A stretch of DNA of 64,000 bases from Streptomyces venezuelae (GCF_008642375.1 NZ_CP029194.1:2170001-2234000), one strand, 5' to 3'; counted from the stretch's first letter, positions 45,528 through 53,865 are shown. The notes: generated by a model from the sequence alone, not told the origin. Program-made: numbers and translations.

Positions 45528-46679
45528 TCAGCCCTGGTTCCGGGCGGCGAGCTTCTCCAGTCGCCCGACCATGTCGGACGGCAGCGGCAGGCTGGCGATC
45601 TCCTGGGCCAGTTCCCGCGCGCGCTCGGTGTAGGAGGGGTCTGCGAGCAGTTCGGCGACGGCCGAGGCCACTCGCTCCGGCGTGGCCTCGGCCGGCTGCA
45701 GCATGATTGCGGCGCCGTAGTCGGCGATGCGCCGTGCCGGCGCCTCGAAGACCACGGCCTCCGGGATGATGAGCTGGGCGACGCCGGCGTTCAGGGCGGT
45801 CAGGGTGGTGGCGCCGCCGGAGTGCTGGACGACCAGGTCGCAGGTCGGCGCGAGGACGTCGAGCGGTATCCAGCCGGCACGGACGCCGGGGATCACCTTG
45901 CGCAGTTCGACCGCGAGCTTCTCGGGCGCCGGCATGACGATCTCGACGTCCAGCGGTGCGAGGTCCCGCGCCACGGCCTGCAGGAACTCGAAGGTGTGCT
46001 CGCGTTCCTTGCTGGCGCGGCTCCCCGAGGTGACGCAGACCCGGCGTCGCTCGCCCTTGGTGAACATCCAGGGCTCCAGCGCGCTCTGCACGTTGCCGGG
46101 GAGCCAGCGCATGAGCTCGGCCGGGGCGACCTCGGGCGGGGTGAGGCTCGGCGGGGCGAGCTCGATCCGCAGGTCCGGCTCGGGGAGCCGGTCGAGGCCC
46201 AGGGCGTCCAGTTCCGGGCGGAGTTCGAGCTCGGCGCCGCGGTCCTGGATGTTGGAGTCGTCGATGTCCCAGGCCTGGCGTACGTAGGGAATGTCCAGGT
46301 GGGCGGCGATCAGCGGGGCCACGTACGACATGGATCCGCCGACGACCAGGTCGGGCGTCCAGCCCTTGGCCATGTCGAGCAGAGCGGGAAGCCAGTCGGC
46401 GCCCATCTGCGCGAACCAGCGGCCGGTGGAAAGGGCCTGCCCCTCCAGGTCGAGAGGCGTCTCCTCCTTGCGGTTCCCCTCGCGGTCCGTGGTGACGTAG
46501 TGCCAGATGTCGCGCGAGGTCACGGCGGTGGCGGGAATGCCGGTGCCGGTGATCACCGGCATCATGTCCTCGGTCGAGGCCATGATCACCTCGTGGCCGG
46601 CGCCGCGCAGCGCATGGGCGAGCGGGACCAGTCCGAAGACCGTGGCCGCGCTGCCGCCGGGGATGAACAGGACCTTCAT
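45528..46679 (-). CDS. Glycosyltransferase family 1 (natural-product type)
   Basis: This 383-residue GT-B enzyme opens with MKVLFIPGGSAATVFGLVPLAHALR, a Gly-rich N-terminal acceptor-domain loop. Its C-terminal donor domain has the family motif region QHSGGATTLTALNAGVAQLIIPE, which contacts the dTDP-sugar diphosphate. The stop codon of the exporter gene overlaps its ATG by 4 bp (ATGA). It is one of two glycosyltransferases of the cluster. Whether it transfers the neutral or the amino sugar, or makes a C- or O-glycoside, cannot be decided. Confidence 0.88.
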   Translation of the reverse strand: MKVLFIPGGSAATVFGLVPLAHALRGAGHEVIMASTEDMMPVITGTGIPATAVTSRDIWHYVTTDREGNRKEETPLDLEGQALSTGRWFAQMGADWLPALLDMAKGWTPDLVVGGSMSYVAPLIAAHLDIPYVRQAWDIDDSNIQDRGAELELRPELDALGLDRLPEPDLRIELAPPSLTPPEVAPAELMRWLPGNVQSALEPWMFTKGERRRVCVTSGSRASKEREHTFEFLQAVARDLAPLDVEIVMPAPEKLAVELRKVIPGVRAGWIPLDVLAPTCDLVVQHSGGATTLTALNAGVAQLIIPEAVVFEAPARRIADYGAAIMLQPAEATPERVASAVAELLADPSYTERARELAQEIASLPLPSDMVGRLEKLAARNQG

Positions 46680-47911
46680 GACTTCTCCTCGGAAGTGACG
46701 GGTTCACGGGGGGCCTGCTCGGCCTCGCCGTCCCGCGCCAGGGCCGGATCGTCGATCCGGACGGCCAGCAGGATCAGGAGCAGCAGCGTGGCCGCGCCGC
46801 CCGCCGCCAGGAATCCCGTCTGCACGGAGGTCCTGTCGATCAGCGGGCCGAGGACGAGCGGGGAGGCGAACTGCCCGGCGAAGGAGGCGGTGCCGGACAG
46901 GGCGGTGGCCTGGCCGCGCAGGGAGGGCGGCGCGGTGTCGCCGATCAGTACGGTGACGGCGGGCATCAGGATGCCCATGCCCAGGCCGAAGAGGGCCGAG
47001 CCCACGACGATCATCGGGACGTTGCCGGTCAGACCGAGCGAGGCGAAGGCGAGGACCCAGGAGGCGGCGGTCAGCCGCAGCAGGGGCCCGTAGCCCATCG
47101 AGGCCCGGAGTTTGGCGTACGCGAAGCCGATGACGCTCATGGCGACCGACACGGTGGCGCCGATGGCGGCGACGAGGAACGGCTGCTCGACGCCGATCTC
47201 CCCGAGCCGGATGGGGAGGAACACGGCCAGGCCGTAGAGCAGTACGGAACTGACGGCGAACAGGGCGTAGTAGCCGAGCAGTGCGGGGCGCCGGCCGAGC
47301 AGCGGAAGGATGCGCTCCTTGGGCGCGCCCGACCCGGCGCCGGCGCTCGTCGTGGCCGGCAGCATCACCAGCGCGGCCAGGCCCAGCGGGATGCCCACGA
47401 AGTAGATCGCGAAGGGGGCGTGCCACGAGAAGCCGCCGATGGCTCCGGCCAGCAGTGGCCAGGTGACGCCGCCGAGGCTGATGGCCGTGGAGCGCCAGCC
47501 CATGACGCGGTTGCGCTGATCCCCGGTGTACAGCGACAGGAGAGCGACGGTGGTGCCCGCGAACACCGCGGCGGCACCGGCGCCGAAGAGGACGCGGGTG
47601 GCGATGAGGGCCGCGTAGGAGCTGGTGAACGCCCCGGCGCCGCCGGCGATCCCGTACAGCAGCAGTCCCCAGACGAGCGGGGTCCGGACGCCCCAGCGGT
47701 CGATCATCCAGCCGACGACCGGGCTGGCCAGGGCGATGGAGAGGCCGTGGGTGGTGAGGATCAGGCCGGCGGCCGTGGCGCTGAGTTCGAGGTCGCCCCG
47801 GATGATCTCCAGGACGGGGGAGATGACGGCCCCCGCCATGACGGAGAGGGTCGAGGCGAGCATGAGGATGGGGAGCACGCCGCTGCGGCCGGTGCTCGTC
47901 GGTGCTTTCAT
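46676..47911 (-). CDS. MFS exporter of the cluster (drug:H+ antiporter class)
   Basis: This 411-residue protein has twelve predicted helices. Helix 1 starts LPILMLASTLSVMAGAVISP. The loop-2/3 motif GWMIDRWGVRTPLVWG and the GTxSFAGQFASPLVLGPLIDR segment in the second half are typical of DHA exporters. It probably exports the glycosylated product and gives self-resistance. It starts at ATG 47911 after GGGAGTACCCC and overlaps the downstream glycosyltransferase by 4 bp. A hairpin (47967-47996) stands between it and the FMN reductase gene. Confidence 0.88.
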   Translation of the reverse strand: MKAPTSTGRSGVLPILMLASTLSVMAGAVISPVLEIIRGDLELSATAAGLILTTHGLSIALASPVVGWMIDRWGVRTPLVWGLLLYGIAGGAGAFTSSYAALIATRVLFGAGAAAVFAGTTVALLSLYTGDQRNRVMGWRSTAISLGGVTWPLLAGAIGGFSWHAPFAIYFVGIPLGLAALVMLPATTSAGAGSGAPKERILPLLGRRPALLGYYALFAVSSVLLYGLAVFLPIRLGEIGVEQPFLVAAIGATVSVAMSVIGFAYAKLRASMGYGPLLRLTAASWVLAFASLGLTGNVPMIVVGSALFGLGMGILMPAVTVLIGDTAPPSLRGQATALSGTASFAGQFASPLVLGPLIDRTSVQTGFLAAGGAATLLLLILLAVRIDDPALARDGEAEQAPREPVTSEEKS

Positions 47912-47966
47912 GGCGGGGTACTCCCAGGTATGGCAAGGTCTTGGGCACGACATACGGGAAACAGCG

Positions 47967-47996
47967 CCGGGCACCAGTGGGGTGACCGGTGCCCGG
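47967..47996 (-). terminator. Intra-operon hairpin between FMN reductase and MFS genes
   Basis: Perfect 9-bp arms CCGGGCACC (47967-47975) and GGTGCCCGG (47988-47996) with a 12-base loop lie just after the FMN reductase stop. It could act as a partial terminator that lowers expression of the downstream exporter and glycosyltransferase. Confidence 0.5.
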
Positions 47997-48021
47997 AACT
48001 TCGTACGGAACGGGCCTGGCC

Positions 48022-48618
48022 TCAGCGCAGCTTGTACATGCCCTTGCTGCGCGCCTCGCGCAGCGCGTCGGCCCACCAGGCGACCTGCTTCAGCAGGTTC
48101 GCGGCCGCGTCCTCGCTGCCCGCGGGGCTGGCGGGCTGACCGTCCTTCTCGAAGTCGCCCCAGGCGTTGTGGAAGCTGAGCATGTCGCGCACGGTCGTGG
48201 CGTGGACCTCGGCGAAGATCTGGCGCAGGTGCTCGGAGGCGCGCAGGCCGCCGCCCATGCCGCCGTAGGAGACCAGGCCGACGGGCTTCAGGCTCCACTC
48301 CTCGAAGTACCAGTCGATGGCGTTCTTCAGCGACGGGCCGACCGTGTGGTTGTACTCGGGGGTGACGACCGCGAAGGCGTCGGCGTCGTGGAGGCGCGCG
48401 GAGAGCCGGTCCGAGACCGCCTTCGTCTCGGCGTCGGGCTCCTCGCCGAACGCCGGCATCTCCATGGGGAGCGGGAAGTCCTTCAGGTCGATGAGGTCGA
48501 CGGTGAATTCGCCGCTCTTCTTCGCCTGCTCGACAAACCAGTTGGCGACTGTCGGGCCGAAACGGCCGCCGCGTACGCTGCCGATGATCACGGCGAGCTT
48601 GATGGGGTTCTCCTGCAT
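48022..48618 (-). CDS. NAD(P)H-dependent FMN reductase
   Basis: This 198-residue flavodoxin-fold reductase has the FMN phosphate loop IIGSVRGGRFGPTVANW (about 10-26), the isoalloxazine-contact motif TPEYNHTVGPSLKNAIDW and VSYGGMGGG. Such enzymes supply reduced FMN to flavin monooxygenases in aromatic polyketide clusters or act as quinone reductases. A partner monooxygenase is not in the window. ATG 48618 follows GGAAGAATTTCCT. It is the first gene of the operon running left to the aminotransferase; the long upstream region probably carries the promoter. Confidence 0.88.
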   Translation of the reverse strand: MQENPIKLAVIIGSVRGGRFGPTVANWFVEQAKKSGEFTVDLIDLKDFPLPMEMPAFGEEPDAETKAVSDRLSARLHDADAFAVVTPEYNHTVGPSLKNAIDWYFEEWSLKPVGLVSYGGMGGGLRASEHLRQIFAEVHATTVRDMLSFHNAWGDFEKDGQPASPAGSEDAAANLLKQVAWWADALREARSKGMYKLR

Positions 48619-48742
48619 AGGAAATTCTTCCAATCTGTGTAGCGTCCTGCGTGGCCGGGGCCGAGAGATTTTGGTCCGAGGGGACAATCGCCGGATTCCG
48701 CTACCTTTGATCGGCGTAGAGTGTGATGCCAGGCGCGCGATC

Positions 48743-48808
48743 TCTGGAATCCAGATTCCCCCAGCTCAACCGAAACCATTAGTTAGCATCTTCGACCTGG
48801 AATCCGGG
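48743..48808. promoter_or_regulatory. Pair of related dyads centred on CTGGAATCC
   Basis: TCTGGA-A-TCCAGA (48743-48755) is a perfect 13-bp dyad. CCTGGAATCCGGG (48796-48808) has the same core with weaker symmetry. Centres are 53 bp apart (five helical turns). A third half-site GGATTCC lies near 48693. All sit upstream of the FMN reductase operon, so a dimeric activator or repressor is likely. Confidence 0.45.
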
Positions 48809-49183
48809 GTCAAGGGAATGCAGTTCATATCCGCGTGGAGTTCTACAGATCTTTGTCATGCACGTCAGAGGAACGTCCGGTCCACGTCGGCCGACGGCCG
48901 TCCGGGGGTGCCGGCCGCCCCCTGCGCCGCCTGGGCCGCGGCGGCGTGGCGAGCGTCGGGCCACGATTTCGGCACATGACGGGACCTCGGTTTTCAGCCC
49001 CTTTTCGAATGCCTATTTCTCGCCACGGCGACCGCGGCGAATGCGTCAAAGGGATCCTCCCGCCTTCTCGGTTCAGTCGATGCCGCGAAAGATGTGGCGG
49101 TCGGGGATGTCCCCTTCCTCGCCGGCCAGGAGGACGGGCCGCCCGGATCCGAGCTCGGCGGCAGGCCTTCCCGGGGCCTCGCT

Positions 49184-49208
49184 CCGGCCGGTGCGGCACG
49201 CCGGCCGG
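49184..49208 (-). terminator. Hairpin just after the hydrolase gene
   Basis: Two CCGGCCGG arms (49184-49191, 49201-49208) with a 9-base loop lie 4-28 bp beyond the stop at 49212. Confidence 0.5.
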
Positions 49209-49211
49209 TTC

Positions 49212-50183
49212 TCACGCGTACGTGTGTGCTCGATGGGCGTCTGCATGTCGGGTGTCCGCTCCTCCGCTGTCGGGTTGTGCCTGTCTGCTCCGCATCCGGT
49301 TCCCGGGCGGTGCCGCGTCCTTCGCCAGCAGGCACTCCTCCAGGAACCCGAGCGCCCTGAGGTGGTAGGTGCGGGCCGCCCAGCCGAGGCTGATGTTGTG
49401 GCCGGCGTCCGGCTGGAGGTCCACCGTCGTCTTCGCCCCCGACAGGGGGCGCCGCAGGGCGGCGATGGCCTCCTCGTCGAACAGCCACCACTGCTCCTGC
49501 TCGGCGAAGGTGAAGCGCACGGGCACCCGCACGAGCGCCGCGATGCCGGGATACAGCTCCGGCCACAGCGGCCCCTGCTGCGCCTCGGCGGCCGGAACCG
49601 GGCAGATCAGCGCGCGGCCGAGCCGGAAGGCGTCCGGCGGATAGAGCCGCAGGGCTCCCCAGTGCCGTCGCCAGTCACCGTGCCTGCCGGTGCCGGGCAA
49701 CTGGTGCGGGGCCACGGCGAGGCGGTTGCCGAGTCCGGAGATGTCCAGGCCGATCAGGTCGCCGCCGCGCTCGTCCGCGGCGGCGGCCAGCGCGAGCTTG
49801 CCGCCGTTGGAATGGGCGACGAGGAAGAAGCCCGCCCCGATGTCACGGGTGGCGGCGAAGTCGGCCAGCGCGGCGTGCAGGGTGACCGCCTGGTCGATGA
49901 CGCCCTGCCCGTCGGGCAGCTGCGCGAGGGACAGACCGTAGCCGGGGCGGTCGACGGCCAGCACGGTGTAGCCGAGCTCGGCCCCCAGGGCCAGGAGTGA
50001 GAGGCCGGGGCGGGACCGGCTGTCGAAGTAGCCGGCCCGCATGCCGCCGCCGTGGATGGCGACCACCACCGCACGCGGCGGCTGCGTGGCCGGTTCGGCG
50101 AGCAGCGCGGAGATCGGGACGCCGCCGGCATCGAGGGTGATCTCACGGATCTCCGGGGCACCGGAATGTGGTGGCTGCGCCAT
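49212..50183 (-). CDS. Alpha/beta hydrolase
   Basis: This 323-residue hydrolase has the oxyanion segment IHGGGMRAGYFDSR, the nucleophile elbow VAHSNGGKL with Ser125 (Ala replaces the usual first Gly), and a late PDAGHNIS holding the catalytic His. Asp is probably in the RFTFAEQEQW region or nearby. The last 25 residues are polar and may be disordered. Its cluster role is unknown; possibilities are thioester release, deacylation or cyclisation. ATG 50183 is 4 bp after the small gene at 50188-50397, in an operon with accE. Confidence 0.85.
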   Translation of the reverse strand: MAQPPHSGAPEIREITLDAGGVPISALLAEPATQPPRAVVVAIHGGGMRAGYFDSRSRPGLSLLALGAELGYTVLAVDRPGYGLSLAQLPDGQGVIDQAVTLHAALADFAATRDIGAGFFLVAHSNGGKLALAAAADERGGDLIGLDISGLGNRLAVAPHQLPGTGRHGDWRRHWGALRLYPPDAFRLGRALICPVPAAEAQQGPLWPELYPGIAALVRVPVRFTFAEQEQWWLFDEEAIAALRRPLSGAKTTVDLQPDAGHNISLGWAARTYHLRALGFLEECLLAKDAAPPGNRMRSRQAQPDSGGADTRHADAHRAHTYA

Positions 50184-50187
50184 GTGA

Positions 50188-50397
50188 TCAGTACTCCTCG
50201 TGCACGGACGGATCGGAAGGTCCCGGGGAGGGGTGACCGGGGAGCCGGCGGTCGGCCCTGCCCGGCGGCCCCTGGCGGCGGCCGAGGCTCCACGCGATAC
50301 GGCGGCGTACGAGCGTGCGCAGGGGTGTCGCGGTGTACGACCGTGTGGCCAGGCCGGTGTCGGAAGGCATCGTCGGGGGTTTCTCGAGTGTCGTCAT
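50188..50397 (-). CDS. Small basic protein of 69 residues, unknown
   Basis: This is a 69-residue, strongly basic, Pro/Arg-rich frame (MTTLEKPPTMPSDTGLATRS...). Its ATG overlaps the accE stop by 4 bp (ATGA) and its stop is 4 bp before the hydrolase ATG, so it is placed like a true, translationally coupled gene. It has no recognised domain. Low complexity toward the C-terminus means chance opening cannot be excluded. Confidence 0.5.
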   Translation of the reverse strand: MTTLEKPPTMPSDTGLATRSYTATPLRTLVRRRIAWSLGRRQGPPGRADRRLPGHPSPGPSDPSVHEEY

Positions 50398-50657
50398 CCG
50401 GGCTCTCCTGCGCCCGGCTCGGGGCGGCGCACTCCGGCGCGCCAGCTGCGGGGGGCGACGCGGTGGCCGTGCGCGCGGTCGCGGCTGCGCCAGTGGGCGG
50501 GGGCGGGGCCCTGCTCCTCTCCGGCGCCCGGCGTGCCGGACATGCGCATGAGGAGGACCACGGCGAGTGCGGCCGTCTCCTCCTCGGTGGGCACACCTCG
50601 TTCCACGCGGAAGAGGTGCTCGGCGTCGAGAGCGGGAGTGGGAGTCTGGGTGGTCAC
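50394..50657 (-). CDS. accE: Acyl-CoA carboxylase epsilon subunit
   Basis: This 87-residue protein has the AccE pattern FRVERGVPTEEETAALAVVLLMR followed by a spacer and HWRSR...APRSW. In actinomycetes AccE tightens the alpha-beta acyl-CoA carboxylase complex. A carboxylase beta subunit is encoded at the right edge of the window, so the cluster appears to carry its own malonyl-CoA (or methylmalonyl-CoA) supply. The start is GTG 50657 after GGAAAGGA. The usual genomic alpha (biotin) subunit would be borrowed. Confidence 0.82.
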   Translation of the reverse strand: MTTQTPTPALDAEHLFRVERGVPTEEETAALAVVLLMRMSGTPGAGEEQGPAPAHWRSRDRAHGHRVAPRSWRAGVRRPEPGAGEPG

Positions 50658-50714
50658 GTTCTTTGTCCTTTCCGGACGAGTCCTGGTTCGGATCCGTGGG
50701 GGCCGGGCGGTCGG

Positions 50715-50766
50715 GCCGGCTGAGCGGACCGGCTGAGCGGGCCGACCGAGCGGGCCGACTGAGCGG
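50715..50766. repeat. 13-bp tandem repeat, four copies
   Basis: (G/A)CCG(G/A)C(T/C)GAGCGG is repeated at 50715, 50728, 50741 and 50754 without gaps, in the accE upstream region. Confidence 0.75.
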
Positions 50767-50782
50767 GCCCCGGACGGACAGA

Positions 50783-50815
50783 CGCCGCCCGCCCTGTACG
50801 GAAGGGCGGACGGCG
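50783..50815 (-). terminator. Terminator after the 3-ketoreductase gene
   Basis: Thirteen-base arms (50783-50795 and 50803-50815) pair at 12 of 13 positions around a 7-base loop, 56 bp past the ketoreductase stop and upstream of accE. Confidence 0.65.
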
Positions 50816-50870
50816 CTGCGTCAGGTCGTGCGAAGGGGGATGCTGGGGGGGGATCACCCGGCGGTCGCGC

Positions 50871-51830
50871 TCACACCGCCGCCCTCGCCCGGACGGCCTG
50901 GAGCAGCCGGGCCTGGGTGAGCATCACCGGATCGGGGGCCGCTCCGGAGCGCACGGCCCGGGCGAACGCGGCCACGGTGCCGGCCACCTGGTCGCCGGCG
51001 GGCAGGACCACTTCCTCGCTGCCGCCGCGCCGCTCGACACGGACCAGGGGGCGGTGGTCGGCGGGCGGGGTGAACGCCCGCTCGACGGTGACTCTGCCCT
51101 CGCTCCCCCACAGCTCGTACATCGACCGGTATCCGTGGTCGAGGCCGAAGGAGAGCTGCACGCCGACCCCTTCCGGGGTGCGCAGCAGCACCGCGCCCGA
51201 GGTGTCGACCGCGTCGGCGGGGCCGTGCGAGAGGGTGGCGCCGACGACTCCGAGCCGCTCGCCCAGGAAGTGCAGGGCGGCCCGCAGCGGGTACACACCG
51301 GTGTCCCACAGGGCGCCGCCGCCGAGTTCGGGGCGGTAGCGGATGTCACCGTCGGGCAGTCGGGGCACAGCGAACGACGCCTGGAATCCCCGGAGTTCGC
51401 CGATCACACCCTCGGCCACGAGCTTCTCGACGGCTGCGTGCTGGGGGTGATGGACGAACATGACGTTCTCCATCAGGAACAGGCCCGACTCCGTCGCCAG
51501 GTCGAACAGTCGCTCCGTGGCGGCAAGGTCGGTCGTGAGCGGCTTCTCCGCGAGGACGTGCTTGCCGGCGCGCAGCGCCGCCTCGACCCACTCGGCGTGC
51601 AGGGCCGCGGGCAGCGGCACGTACACCGCGTCGACGTCGTCCCGGGCCAGCAGGGCGGCGTAGCCGTGCACCGGGCGGGCGTCGAACCGTCCGGCGAGCT
51701 CGCGCGCCCGGTCGGCGTCGCGGCCCGCGACCGCGGCGACCCGCACGCCGGGCGCCGCCGCCATCGCCGGCAGCATGCGGCGGCGTGCGATGTCCGCGCA
51801 GCCGAGGACGCCGATCCGCAGGGCGTCCAT
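50871..51830 (-). CDS. NDP-hexose 3-ketoreductase (Gfo/Idh/MocA family)
   Basis: This 319-residue oxidoreductase has an N-terminal Rossmann domain (IGVLGCADIARRRMLPAM), the family signature AEKPLTTD with the catalytic lysine, and the C-terminal alpha/beta domain with GALWDTGVYPLRAALHFLG holding the conserved Asp/Tyr. It follows the 2,3-dehydratase gene with a TGATG overlap, as for the SpnO/SpnN, TylX3/TylC1 type pairs. It reduces the 3-keto group left by 2,3-dehydration, giving a 2,6-dideoxy-4-keto sugar. Confidence 0.92.
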   Translation of the reverse strand: MDALRIGVLGCADIARRRMLPAMAAAPGVRVAAVAGRDADRARELAGRFDARPVHGYAALLARDDVDAVYVPLPAALHAEWVEAALRAGKHVLAEKPLTTDLAATERLFDLATESGLFLMENVMFVHHPQHAAVEKLVAEGVIGELRGFQASFAVPRLPDGDIRYRPELGGGALWDTGVYPLRAALHFLGERLGVVGATLSHGPADAVDTSGAVLLRTPEGVGVQLSFGLDHGYRSMYELWGSEGRVTVERAFTPPADHRPLVRVERRGGSEEVVLPAGDQVAGTVAAFARAVRSGAAPDPVMLTQARLLQAVRARAAV

Positions 51831-53236
51831 CAGGCACCGGCCCCGGTCGCGTGGAGGCAGGCGAGCAGGGTGCGGGCCTGGACGTTGACGTAGCGGCCGT
51901 GCCTGACCAGGGAGGTCAGCTGGCCGGGCGTGACCCAGCGGTACCCGGCGGGCGGGTTGAGCGGGGCGGTCTCCTCGTCCGCCTCGACCAGCAGGTAGCG
52001 GCTCTCCGCGTTGAGGAACCGGCCTCCCTCCTCCGAGTGCAGCGCCTCGTAGCGGATCCGGTCGGGCCCGGCCGCGAGGACCTCGTCGAGGTAGCGGGGG
52101 CGGCCGTCGCCGTCCAGGTGGGAGTAGTTGTCGGGGGTGTACTGGACGGTGGGGCCGAGCTCGATGGTGTCGAGGAAGCCACCCTCGACCCGGGCGTGGA
52201 CCAGGACGTGGAGCGCCCCGTCGATCCACCGGGTGAGGAAGGCGGCGACGCCGAGCCCGTACGGCTCGAACAGCGGCTGGGTCCAGCCGGAGACCTCGCG
52301 GCTGCCCGCCTGGACGGAGACCGCGACGACACGGAAGTACCGGCCGTCCTCGCGGTCGATGGCCTCCTCGCTCCGCTGCCAGCCGGGGAGCCCGTCCAGC
52401 GGCACCCGGCGGGCGCTCACGTCGTGCCGGGAGCGCTCGGCGGTGATCCACGACAGCAGCTCCGTGTCGGAGTGCAGTGCGCCGGTGGCCTGGTCCGGGA
52501 AGGGCGCGCAGGCCAGGACCGTACGGGAGTCCATGTTGACGACGTTGTCCCGGTGCAGGAGCTCGCCGATCTGCCCCAGGGTCAGCCAGCAGAAGTCGTC
52601 GTCGAGCGGGACGTCGCCGACGGCCTCGACGATCATGTTGCGGTTGCTCTTGTGCAGGAACCACGAGCCGTGCTCGGACTGGAGCACGTCGGCCAGGATC
52701 CGGCCCTTGCCGGGCCGGACGAAGTAGTCGATGTACTTGACGTCCGCGCCCTCGTGGACCTTGGTGTAGTTGCTGCGGGTGGCCTGCACGGTCGGCGAGA
52801 GCTGGAGCAGGTTGCGGTTGCCCGGCTCCATCTTGGCCTGCATGAGGAAGTGCAGGACTCCGTCGAACTCCTTGACCAGGATGCCCAGGATGCCGACCTC
52901 GGGCTGCTTGATGATCGGCTGGTGCCACTGGGGGAACGCGCCCCCCTCGTGGGTGACGTGCAGTCCCTCCACGGAGAAGAACCGGCCGCTGCGGTGCACC
53001 AGGTTCCCGGTGCCCTCCTCGAACGACCAGCCTTCGAGGGCGTCGAACGGGATCCGGTCGACCCGGAACCGGTGCGCCCTGCGGCGCTCCTCGAGCCAGT
53101 CCGGGAAGGCCTCCGTGCTCAGCTGCGCGCCGGCCGTGCTCGCCGCCGACCGGGCTATCCGGTCGGCGATCGCAGCGTCCTCGCGGGCTTGCAGGGCAGT
53201 CTGGCCGACTGCGGTCGTGACGAACGTAGCCGACAT
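51830..53236 (-). CDS. NDP-hexose 2,3-dehydratase
   Basis: This 468-residue enzyme consists of two homologous halves (about 45-245 and 270-465) of the NDP-hexose 2,3-dehydratase fold. Each half has the pattern IGxL..RHD/R.GRYVNVxxRTVLAC and QxKxEPGN/RVEGG. It removes the C2 hydroxyl of dTDP-4-keto-6-deoxyglucose, the entry step to 2-deoxysugars. Start ATG 53236 follows CAGGAGTACGCC. It is co-transcribed with the ketoreductase gene downstream and the epimerase gene upstream. Confidence 0.95.
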   Translation of the reverse strand: MSATFVTTAVGQTALQAREDAAIADRIARSAASTAGAQLSTEAFPDWLEERRRAHRFRVDRIPFDALEGWSFEEGTGNLVHRSGRFFSVEGLHVTHEGGAFPQWHQPIIKQPEVGILGILVKEFDGVLHFLMQAKMEPGNRNLLQLSPTVQATRSNYTKVHEGADVKYIDYFVRPGKGRILADVLQSEHGSWFLHKSNRNMIVEAVGDVPLDDDFCWLTLGQIGELLHRDNVVNMDSRTVLACAPFPDQATGALHSDTELLSWITAERSRHDVSARRVPLDGLPGWQRSEEAIDREDGRYFRVVAVSVQAGSREVSGWTQPLFEPYGLGVAAFLTRWIDGALHVLVHARVEGGFLDTIELGPTVQYTPDNYSHLDGDGRPRYLDEVLAAGPDRIRYEALHSEEGGRFLNAESRYLLVEADEETAPLNPPAGYRWVTPGQLTSLVRHGRYVNVQARTLLACLHATGAGA

Positions 53237-53277
53237 GGCGTACTCCTGAGGTTGGGATGACGGGATATGACGGGTGA

Positions 53278-53865
53278 TCAGGCCGGCCTGGCGTCCGGGG
53301 CGCTGTACGGCAGGAGCAGGCCTGCCTCCTCGGCCTGTCGCAGCGACATGGCGTTCGCGTCCTTCTGCGACATCAGGGGCGGCCGGGTCCAGCCCCAGGG
53401 AAGGGCCAGGTCGGGGTCGAGCGGGTTGATGTCGATCTGGGTGCCGGGCACGTACACGCTCGACAGGACGTAGGAGATGCACGAGTCGTCGGCGAGGGCG
53501 AGGAAGCCGTGGCCGACGCCTTCGGGAACGAAGACCGACCGGCCGGACTCGGGGTCCAGGACGTTGCTCGCGGACTGTCCGAAGGTGGGCGAGCCCGGCC
53601 GCAGGTCCACCACGAAGTCACGCAGTGCCCCCCGGACGCAGGTGACGAACTTCGCCTGTCCCGGGGGGCTGGTCACGCTGTGGATGCCGCGCAGGGTGTT
53701 CTCCTGCGACACCGAGTAGTTGATCTGGCGCGGTACGAAAGTCCGCCCCATGACCGTTTCGAACTCGTCCGCCCGCATTCCTTCGAAGAAGGATCCGCGC
53801 TCGTCCTTACGGAGTTCCGGAGTGACGACGAACACCCCGGGAATTTCCAACTCTGCTATGTGCAC
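53278..53865 (-). CDS. dTDP-4-keto-6-deoxyhexose 3,5-epimerase (RmlC-like)
   Basis: This 195-residue cupin has the catalytic His in LRGIHSVTSPPGQAKFVTCVRG, FVPEGVGHGFLALAD, and the late Tyr/Ile region YVPGTQIDINPLDPDLALPW. The group includes EvaD- and TylM3-like enzymes that epimerise C5 alone or C3 and C5. A C5 epimerisation would make an L-sugar. The start is GTG 53865 after GGAACGGC. A longer frame opens upstream without family similarity. A 136-bp gap with a dyad precedes the FrnE-like gene. Confidence 0.9.
   Translation of the reverse strand: MHIAELEIPGVFVVTPELRKDERGSFFEGMRADEFETVMGRTFVPRQINYSVSQENTLRGIHSVTSPPGQAKFVTCVRGALRDFVVDLRPGSPTFGQSASNVLDPESGRSVFVPEGVGHGFLALADDSCISYVLSSVYVPGTQIDINPLDPDLALPWGWTRPPLMSQKDANAMSLRQAEEAGLLLPYSAPDARPA

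Larger units (their letters stand above)
48619..49211. other. 593-bp non-coding regulatory region upstream of the FMN reductase operon
   Basis: No gene is supported. The part 48660-48870 is clearly less GC-rich than the cluster. On the minus strand TTGACC (near 48811-48816) followed 17 bp later by GATGCT is a possible promoter, and the spacer carries one of two dyads listed separately. A hairpin that ends the hydrolase transcript occupies 49184-49208. The rest (48870-49180) shows nothing I can assign. Confidence 0.5.

Noticed and set aside
44152..45633. Long plus-strand frame opposite the aminotransferase
   Set aside because: No family resemblance; the minus strand has clear PLP-enzyme motifs and ribosome sites.
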